DNA of 17,732 nucleotides from Oscillospiraceae bacterium (GTDB taxonomy: Bacteria > Bacillota > Clostridia > Oscillospirales > Acutalibacteraceae). How positions within the stretch are numbered: position 1 is the stretch's first letter; every line of letters starts with the position of its first letter. The stretch covers positions 1-17,732 of the forward strand of contig WREG01000015.1 in assembly GCA_009779455.1 (NCBI GenBank), given 5' to 3'. Below, in pieces: positions 12,761 to 17,732 of the stretch. Below the pieces are notes generated by a model. The model saw only the letters and a list, made by a program, of their open reading frames with translations, had not been told where the DNA came from and did no database searches. Both the position numbers and the translations under genes were made by a program.

Positions 12761-13792
12761 ATGGACATAAGCGAGCGAAAACAAAAAATATTGGCCATGG
12801 TTGTGGAGCAATATATAACCACGGGCGAGCCGGTGGGTTCGAAATCTATCACCGTATTGCTCGGCAACGCTGTTTCGTCGGCTACGGTGAGGGCAGAGAT
12901 GGCGGAGCTTTCCGAAATGGGCTTTCTCGAACAGCCCCACACTTCGGCGGGCAGGGTGCCGTCGCAAAAAGGCTACCGTTATTACGTTGACCGTCTTATG
13001 GGCAAATATGAGCTTTCGTCCGCAGAGCAGCACACATTGCACAACCGCCTTCGGACACACGCGGGGGAGCCTGAAAAGGTACTCGAAAAAGCCGGGGGCA
13101 TACTGGCGGAGCTTACGGGCTGCGCGGCCGTCTCTTCGACACCCCTTGACGAGCATACGTCCATAAAACGCGTCGAGCTGGTGCCGATGGGCGCCAAAAC
13201 GGCCCTCGTTGTCTTTCTGACGTCTTCCGGTGTGCTGAAAAGCAGGGTTTGCCGCTGCGACAGCGAAATCACGATCGAAATGGTCGAGCTTTTCTATAAC
13301 ATAGCCGCCGCCGAATTCATCGAAAAACACCCGTCGGACATACATACGGCGGGGGTTCAGACAATAGCGGCCTCTTTGGGCGACAAAGCCCTCGCCATGA
13401 CCCCGCTGCTGGTCACCCTTTCGGAGCTTTGCGCCGCCGCCGCCCAATCCGAGCTTTTGCTCGAAGGGCAGTCGAATCTTTTAAACCATAAGGAGCTTGA
13501 AAACAGCGCGGCGGAGCTTATGGAATTCTTAAAGCAGGCGGAGCCGCTGAGCCGCTTGCTTTCGTCCAAACGCGACGATTTGAGCATTCTTATAGGCAAG
13601 GAAAACTTTTTCAAAGAGCTTGAAAATTCCAGCATGATTTTAGCAAGATACCATATAGGGGGGCAAAACGCGGGATCCTTAGGCATCATAGGCCCCACAA
13701 GGATAGATTACGCGAGATTGATACCGAGCATACGGTATTTGAGCTATCTTGTCGGGAACCTGCTGTCGGAAGCGCTGGACGAAGAGAGTTGA
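12761..13792 (+). CDS. hrcA: Heat-inducible transcription repressor HrcA
   Basis: Repressor that binds CIRCE with the help of GroEL and shuts the operon off at normal temperature. The N-terminal winged helix is clear (DISERKQKILAMVVEQYITTGEPVGSKSI, VSSATVRAEMAELSEMGFLEQPHTSAGRVPSQKGYRYYVD), followed by the GAF-like dimer region and the C-terminal signature IGPTRIDYARLIPSIRYLS. I choose ATG 12761, not ATG 12752, because AAAAGG sits 9 nt before it and directly abuts the earlier ATG. This gives 343 residues, the normal length. The last codons and stop (Glu-Ser-TGA) are made of heptad repeat sequence. Confidence 0.97.
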   Translation: MDISERKQKILAMVVEQYITTGEPVGSKSITVLLGNAVSSATVRAEMAELSEMGFLEQPHTSAGRVPSQKGYRYYVDRLMGKYELSSAEQHTLHNRLRTHAGEPEKVLEKAGGILAELTGCAAVSSTPLDEHTSIKRVELVPMGAKTALVVFLTSSGVLKSRVCRCDSEITIEMVELFYNIAAAEFIEKHPSDIHTAGVQTIAASLGDKALAMTPLLVTLSELCAAAAQSELLLEGQSNLLNHKELENSAAELMEFLKQAEPLSRLLSSKRDDLSILIGKENFFKELENSSMILARYHIGGQNAGSLGIIGPTRIDYARLIPSIRYLSYLVGNLLSEALDEES

Positions 13793-13802
13793 GAATTGAG
13801 AG
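13789..13802 (+). repeat. Heptad tandem repeat, TTGAGAR type
   Basis: TTGAGAA and TTGAGAG, preceded by a degenerate unit (AAGAGAG). The first full unit contains the TGA stop of hrcA (13790-13792). Confidence 0.75.
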
Positions 13803-13857
13803 ATTAAGTTGCGCTATGTAGATTATAAGCCACAATGACAAAAAAGGAGGGCTAAAT

Positions 13858-14403
13858 TTGCCGAAAAAGAAGGAAACGGTTGATGCTGTAAATGCCGGCA
13901 TTGAAAAAGAGACGCTTGATGGCGTTGATACGGAAGAAACCAAAGAAGAAGAAAAATCCGCGGAGGAAATTTTGCAGGATGAAATAGACAGCCTCAACGA
14001 CAGGCTTTTGCGCGTTATGGCCGAATATGACAACTACCGCAAGCGCACGGCCAAGGAAATGGAGCAGAAATACGGCGATTCCAAAGCCGACGTCATAATA
14101 AAACTGCTGCCTGTGATGGATAATTTCGACAGGGCGGAAATTAGCGGGAATTCCAAAAAAAGCTTCGAAGAATACAAAAAAGGCGTAGAAATGATATACG
14201 CCCAGCTCGCGGAAACGCTGAAAAGCATGGATGCCGAGGCATACGGCGAGGCGGGCGAGGCGTTCGACCCCATGCTCCACAACGCGGTCATGCATATAGA
14301 GGATGAGAGCCTGCCTGAAAACGTGATTGCTTCCGTTTTCGCGAAAGGCTATAAAATGGGCGAGCGCGTCCTGCGGGAAGCGTCGGTGCAGGTGGCTAAC
14401 TGA
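13858..14403 (+). CDS. grpE: Nucleotide exchange factor GrpE
   Basis: DnaK co-chaperone that releases ADP from DnaK. It has 181 residues: an acidic, low-complexity N-terminus, then the long coiled-coil (EILQDEIDSLNDRLLRVMAEYDNYRKRTAKEMEQ), then the family beta-wing region with DNFDRAE, FDPMLHNAVMHIED and GYKMGERVLREASVQVAN. The start is TTG 13858, with AGGAGG 7 nt upstream; no better start exists. It is the second gene of the CIRCE-controlled operon. Its stop is followed directly by a GGGGTTA-type heptad repeat. Confidence 0.96.
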   Translation: MPKKKETVDAVNAGIEKETLDGVDTEETKEEEKSAEEILQDEIDSLNDRLLRVMAEYDNYRKRTAKEMEQKYGDSKADVIIKLLPVMDNFDRAEISGNSKKSFEEYKKGVEMIYAQLAETLKSMDAEAYGEAGEAFDPMLHNAVMHIEDESLPENVIASVFAKGYKMGERVLREASVQVAN

Positions 14404-14424
14404 GGGGTTAGGGGTTAGGAGTTT
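14404..14424 (+). repeat. Heptad tandem repeat, GGGGTTA type
   Basis: Units GGGGTTA, GGGGTTA, GGAGTTT follow the grpE stop without a gap. The junction of units two and three creates AGGAG, which is the ribosome binding site of the methyltransferase gene. Confidence 0.75.
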
Positions 14425-14428
14425 TGGC

Positions 14429-15286
14429 ATGAAATTTATTCAAAACGGGCAGTTTGCGCTTTATGCTGATAAGGTACTGTCAGATAAAGATTACTATAAG
14501 GAATATAAAAGCGGCGGGATAGATTCGGCGCAGTTTTGCGCGTCTATGCTTGCGGATAAAAGCCTTTCGGATGCTGCGGGATTTAATGAGAGAAACATTG
14601 AAAGGATAGCGGTAACGCCGCCCGACGATAAGCTGCCGTCCGAAACTATTCTCGGTCATCTTGTAAGCAACAAAGCCGTTCCGGTCCTTGAAAATATGTA
14701 CGGCGGCTTTGACGAATACAGAGAGTATATACGCGGGAATTATGACCACGGAGAGTTTGTCACGTATATATTCCCCGAAGACGAGCGTTTGCTTTACGCC
14801 GCGACGGAAATCAGAAAGCCGGAGCGGGTCTTCGCGGCTGGTTCCTATTACGGCTATTTCGCGGTATGGGCAATGAAAACAGTGGCCGCGAACGGCGGCA
14901 TGTGCGTTTTGTCCGACATAAACGGTGAAGTCTGCCGATTGGCGGAAAAAAATTTTAACAGGCTCGGCTTCGGGGGCAATGTGAAAATATGCTGCGAGGA
15001 TGCAGAAAAATTATTGCTGAACCGCAGAGAACCAATTGACATGCTTATACTGGACGCTACGGGCAAAGGTGACGACCCGCGTCCGGAATACAGGGGGAAG
15101 AGGATATACGGGGCGCTGCTGAAAGACGCGGCACATCTGCTGACAAAAGGGTCGATGATAATTATCCATAATATGGAACCCCGGAACCCCGACATGAAAA
15201 CCCTCGTTGACGAACTGAAAGCAATAAATGCAATAGGCGCAAGCTATCAAACATATAACGGATTGGGCGTTTACGTTATAGTTTAA
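14429..15286 (+). CDS. Class I SAM-dependent methyltransferase (O-methyltransferase-like)
   Basis: A 285-residue protein. The C-terminal half is a Rossmann methyltransferase: motif I VFAAGSYYGYFAVWAMK, then CVLSDINGEVCRLAEKNF with the acidic Asp, VKICCEDAEKLL, IDMLILDATGKGD (motif IV) and GSMIIIHNMEP. It is closest in pattern to O-methyltransferases of small molecules; motif I is AGSYYG rather than the usual G.G.G. The N-terminal 110 residues are a separate helical region ending in FVTYIFPEDERLL. The start is ATG 14429, since AGGAG lies 7 nt before it; upstream in-frame codons overlap grpE. Substrate unknown. Its place between grpE and dnaK is unusual and implies heat-shock co-expression. Confidence 0.8.
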   Translation: MKFIQNGQFALYADKVLSDKDYYKEYKSGGIDSAQFCASMLADKSLSDAAGFNERNIERIAVTPPDDKLPSETILGHLVSNKAVPVLENMYGGFDEYREYIRGNYDHGEFVTYIFPEDERLLYAATEIRKPERVFAAGSYYGYFAVWAMKTVAANGGMCVLSDINGEVCRLAEKNFNRLGFGGNVKICCEDAEKLLLNRREPIDMLILDATGKGDDPRPEYRGKRIYGALLKDAAHLLTKGSMIIIHNMEPRNPDMKTLVDELKAINAIGASYQTYNGLGVYVIV

Positions 15287-15324
15287 TATATAAAAATACT
15301 AAAATTTTCAGGAGGACTAACATT

Positions 15325-17169
15325 ATGTCAAAAGTTATAGGTATAGACTTAGGCACGACAAATTCGTGCGTATCGGTCATAGAAGGCGGCGAGGCGGTTG
15401 TCATAGCCAACGCCGAGGGCGCGAGGACGACGCCGTCCGTGGTCGCTTTCGGGAAAACCGGGGAGAGGATGGTCGGACAGGTGGCGAAAAGGCAGGCGGT
15501 CACAAACCCCGACCGCACGGTTTCATCGATAAAGCGGCAGATGGGCACCGATTTCAGGGTAAAGATCGACGATAAAAAATTCACGCCGCAGGAAATATCC
15601 GCGATGATACTCCAAAAGCTTAAAACCGACGCGGAAAGCTATCTGGGCGGAAGGGTCACGGACGCGGTCATCACCGTCCCCGCCTATTTTACGGACGCCC
15701 AAAGGCAGGCCACGAAGGACGCGGGCAAAATCGCGGGGCTTGAGGTGAAAAGGATAATAAACGAGCCGACGGCCGCCGCACTCGCTTACGGCATCGACAA
15801 AGAAAACGACCAAAAGGTTATGGTTTACGATTTGGGCGGCGGCACCTTCGATGTTTCCGTAATTGAAATGGGCGACGGCGTGCAGGAGGTTCTCGCTACA
15901 GCGGGCAACAACCGCTTGGGCGGCGACGACTTCGACCAAAGGATAATAAACTGGATGGCGGACGAATTCAAAAAATCCGACGGCATCGACCTGCGGGGCG
16001 ACAAAATGGCCATGCAGCGGTTGAAGGAAGCTGCCGAAAAGGCGAAAATCGAGCTTTCCGGCGTAACGACTTCCACAATAAGCCTGCCCTTCATAACAGC
16101 CGACGCGGCGGGTCCGAAGCATATGGAAACAACTCTCACAAGGGCTAAATTCAACGAATTGACAGCTGATTTGGTTGAATCGACTATGGGACCGGTGCGT
16201 CAGGCTATGGCGGATTCAGGCTTGAAGGTCGGCGAGATAGACAAGGTGCTGATGGTCGGCGGCTCTTCAAGGATACCCGCCGTTCAGGACGCTCTGAAAG
16301 CGTTTATAGGCAAAGATCCTTTTAAGGGCATAAACCCCGACGAATGCGTCGCTATGGGAGCCGCTTTGCAGGCGGGCGTATTAGGCGGCGAGGTCAAAGG
16401 CCTTCTGCTTCTGGACGTAACCCCCCTTTCTTTGGGAATTGAAACCCTCGGCGGCGTATGCACGAAGCTTATTGAGAGGAATACCACTATCCCGGTGAAA
16501 AAAAGCCAGATATTCTCCACCGCCGCGGATAACCAGACCTCCGTCGAGGTACACGTTTTGCAGGGCGAGAGGGAGTTCGCACGGGACAATAAAACGCTGG
16601 GAATGTTCCATCTTGACGGGATACTCCCCTCGAGAAGGGGTACGCCACAGATAGAGGTCACCTTCGATATCGACGCCAACGGCATTGTCCATGTATCCGC
16701 GAAGGATTTGGGTACGAAGAAAGAGCAGTCCATATCCATAACGGCTTCCTCGAATATGTCCAAGGACGACATCGAAAAAGCCGTGCGCGAAGCGGAACAG
16801 TTCGCAGACGAGGATAAGCAGCGCAGGGAAGAGCTTGACGTACGCAACGGCGCAGACCAGATGGTCTACCAAAGCGAAAAGATACTCGAAGAAAACGGCG
16901 ACAAATTCGAGGAGGACGAAAAAACCGCGCTGAACGAAAAAATCGACGCGCTGAAAGAGGCTCTGAAGGGCGAGGACATCAATCTTATAAAATCCCGCCA
17001 GGAGGAACTGCAAAAAGATTTTTACGCCATTTCAGAAAAGCTGTACAAAAACGCTAACCCCGAAAGCGACCCCAACGCGGGCAATCCTTTCGAAGGCTTT
17101 ACGGGCGACCCGCCCGGCGGCGACGGCTATCAGGAAACGCCGTATGAGGATATACCCGAAGACAATTAA
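15325..17169 (+). CDS. dnaK: Molecular chaperone DnaK (Hsp70)
   Basis: ATP-driven chaperone for unfolded proteins. It has 614 residues, the normal length for Gram-positive-type DnaK. Signatures are IGIDLGTTNSCVSV, NEPTAAALAYG, VYDLGGGTFDVSV, VLMVGGSSRIPAV and the linker-substrate domain DVTPLSLGIETLGG. It lacks the long insert of the nucleotide-binding domain found in proteobacterial DnaK (text reads directly from AKRQAVTNPDRTVSSIKRQMGTDF), as is usual in Gram-positive bacteria. The C-terminal tail is acidic (ETPYEDIPEDN). AGGAGG lies 8-9 nt before the ATG. It is driven by the hrcA operon promoter; no separate promoter is clear in the 38-nt gap upstream. Confidence 0.99.
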   Translation: MSKVIGIDLGTTNSCVSVIEGGEAVVIANAEGARTTPSVVAFGKTGERMVGQVAKRQAVTNPDRTVSSIKRQMGTDFRVKIDDKKFTPQEISAMILQKLKTDAESYLGGRVTDAVITVPAYFTDAQRQATKDAGKIAGLEVKRIINEPTAAALAYGIDKENDQKVMVYDLGGGTFDVSVIEMGDGVQEVLATAGNNRLGGDDFDQRIINWMADEFKKSDGIDLRGDKMAMQRLKEAAEKAKIELSGVTTSTISLPFITADAAGPKHMETTLTRAKFNELTADLVESTMGPVRQAMADSGLKVGEIDKVLMVGGSSRIPAVQDALKAFIGKDPFKGINPDECVAMGAALQAGVLGGEVKGLLLLDVTPLSLGIETLGGVCTKLIERNTTIPVKKSQIFSTAADNQTSVEVHVLQGEREFARDNKTLGMFHLDGILPSRRGTPQIEVTFDIDANGIVHVSAKDLGTKKEQSISITASSNMSKDDIEKAVREAEQFADEDKQRREELDVRNGADQMVYQSEKILEENGDKFEEDEKTALNEKIDALKEALKGEDINLIKSRQEELQKDFYAISEKLYKNANPESDPNAGNPFEGFTGDPPGGDGYQETPYEDIPEDN

Positions 17170-17178
17170 TAATTTAAT

Positions 17179-17222
17179 CGTAGAAGGGCGGGGGTCCCGC
17201 AAGCGAGGCTCCCGCCCTTCGA
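17179..17222. repeat. GC-rich palindrome between dnaK and dnaJ
   Basis: GAAGGGCGGG (17183-17192) pairs with CCCGCCCTTC (17211-17220), and the inner bases pair almost fully. No T tract follows, so it is not a typical intrinsic terminator. It resembles the GGGCGGGG palindrome at 9794-9864 and is likely a dispersed repeat or an mRNA-stabilising hairpin. Confidence 0.6.
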
Positions 17223-17242
17223 TACACATTTAGGAGAATAGC

Positions 17243-17389
17243 GTGAAAAATACAAAAGAAAGGAACCAAGTAGGCGCGACCGCCATGCGGATTTCATGGT
17301 CGATTTGTGCAGGCTTGGTGCATGGCGGTTTTTATGGCAGAAAAACGGGATTATTACAACATTTTAGGCGTGGACAAAAGCGCGTCTGA
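17243..17389 (+). CDS. Possible 48-codon leader ORF overlapping dnaJ
   Basis: A GTG start 6 nt after AGGAG opens a 48-codon basic ORF that runs through the dnaJ leader hairpin and ends inside dnaJ in another frame. The product is not recognised. It could be a leader peptide whose translation opens the hairpin covering the dnaJ start, or the good ribosome binding site may be coincidental. Confidence 0.25.
   Translation: MKNTKERNQVGATAMRISWSICAGLVHGGFYGRKTGLLQHFRRGQKRV
17279..17333 (+). promoter_or_regulatory. Leader hairpin overlapping the dnaJ translation start
   Basis: ACCGCCATGC (17279-17288) pairs with GCATGGCGGT (17320-17329), directly followed by TTTTT and the dnaJ ATG at 17334. The right arm holds GGCGG, the only candidate ribosome binding site, and an in-frame ATG (17322). 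CCATG (17283-17287) can pair instead with CATGG (17295-17299), giving a mutually exclusive fold. Confidence 0.5.
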
Positions 17390-17732
17390 GGATGATATAA
17401 AGAAAGCCTACAGAACCGTCGCAAAAAAATACCACCCTGACCTGAACCCCGGCGACAAAACGGCGGAAGCGAAGTTTAAAGAAGCCAATGAGGCTTACGA
17501 GGTGCTGTCGGACAGCGATAAAAAGGCGAAATACGACCGTTTCGGCCATGCCGGCGTTAATCCGAACGCGGGGTTCGGCGGCGGCGGTTTTGGCGGGTTC
17601 GGAGGCGGCGCGGGCGCGGGCGGCTTTGAAGACATATTTGATATTTTTGGGGGCATGTTCGGCGGCGGGTATAGCCAGTCGAGGCGCAAGAGCGCGCCGA
17701 TGAGGGGTAGGGACCTGCAAAAGGGCATAACC
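17334..17732 (+). CDS. dnaJ: Chaperone DnaJ (Hsp40), 3' end beyond window
   Basis: Co-chaperone that stimulates the DnaK ATPase and delivers substrates. The 133 visible codons cover the complete J domain (RDYYNILGVDKSASEDDIKKAYR, with the HPD motif in KKYHPDLNPGD), the Gly/Phe-rich linker (FGGGGFGGFGGGAGAGGF, FEDIFDIFGGMFGGG) and the start of the next region (RGRDLQKGI). The reading frame is open to the window end; the zinc-finger and C-terminal domains lie outside. The start is ATG 17334 (MAEKRDYY) or, four codons earlier, ATG 17322. Neither has a strong ribosome binding site and both are involved in the leader hairpin. Confidence 0.96.
   Translation, partial: MAEKRDYYNILGVDKSASEDDIKKAYRTVAKKYHPDLNPGDKTAEAKFKEANEAYEVLSDSDKKAKYDRFGHAGVNPNAGFGGGGFGGFGGGAGAGGFEDIFDIFGGMFGGGYSQSRRKSAPMRGRDLQKGIT

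Noticed and set aside
12680..13447. 255-codon minus-strand ORF opposite hrcA
   Set aside because: It is antisense to a well-supported HrcA, covers its promoter and CIRCE, and shows no protein-family pattern.
15523..16122. 199-codon minus-strand ORF opposite dnaK
   Set aside because: Shadow of a highly conserved dnaK reading frame in GC-rich codons.
17179..17222. Intrinsic terminator between dnaK and dnaJ
   Set aside because: The stem is strong but is followed by GATACACATTT with no T tract, so it was listed as a palindromic repeat.

Overview
The window looks like a chromosomal piece of an anaerobic, low-GC Gram-positive-type bacterium, most likely a clostridium although base composition is close to balanced. 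The evidence is a CIRCE/HrcA-controlled hrcA-grpE-dnaK-dnaJ cluster, consensus sigma-A promoters, strong AGGAGG ribosome binding sites, several TTG starts, and an energy-converting group 4 [NiFe] hydrogenase. No rRNA, tRNA, CRISPR array, transposase or phage gene was seen.

Layout. (1) 1-6334, plus strand: a hydrogenase operon already in progress at the left edge, built of complex I-type subunits in the order NuoN/MrpD-, NuoJ-, NuoK-, NuoA-, NuoB-, NuoC-, NuoD-, NuoH- and NuoI-like, then a HycI-type maturation protease. Both CxxC nickel-binding motifs are intact in the NuoD-like subunit, so this is a hydrogenase and not a respiratory NADH dehydrogenase. It probably couples ferredoxin-driven H2 formation (or the reverse) to ion pumping. 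(2) 6431-6457: a hairpin between convergent units. (3) 6481-7931, minus strand: a secreted or membrane-anchored TIM-barrel glycosidase-like gene with a perfect TTGACA-N17-TATAAT promoter. (4) 7992-9953, plus strand: a two-gene unit of a membrane-anchored Mrr-like protein and a ProB-like amino acid kinase, ending in a 25-bp perfect terminator hairpin. (5) 10010-12608, minus strand: a secreted duplicated pectate-lyase-3-type beta-helix protein followed by two very small ORFs (55 and 32 codons), each with its own ribosome binding site. (6) 12672-17732, plus strand: promoter plus CIRCE, hrcA, grpE, a SAM methyltransferase wedged between grpE and dnaK, dnaK, and the 5' part of dnaJ, which continues past the right edge.

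The most unusual feature lies across the genes. Seven gaps between co-directional genes carry short tandem repeats with a strict 7-nt period but several different unit sequences (TTGAGAR, TAGGATW, GGGGTTA, TGTAAAR). These repeats reach into the genes: they supply stop codons (hydrogenase large subunit, Mrr-like gene, hrcA), ribosome binding sites (NuoH-like gene, methyltransferase) and the TTG start of the protease gene. Between the Mrr-like and ProB-like genes two oppositely oriented arrays form a 27-bp perfect inverted repeat. Other points to follow up are the two tiny ORFs behind the pectate-lyase-like gene, the hairpin that covers the start of dnaJ, and the altered catalytic motif of the Mrr-like protein.
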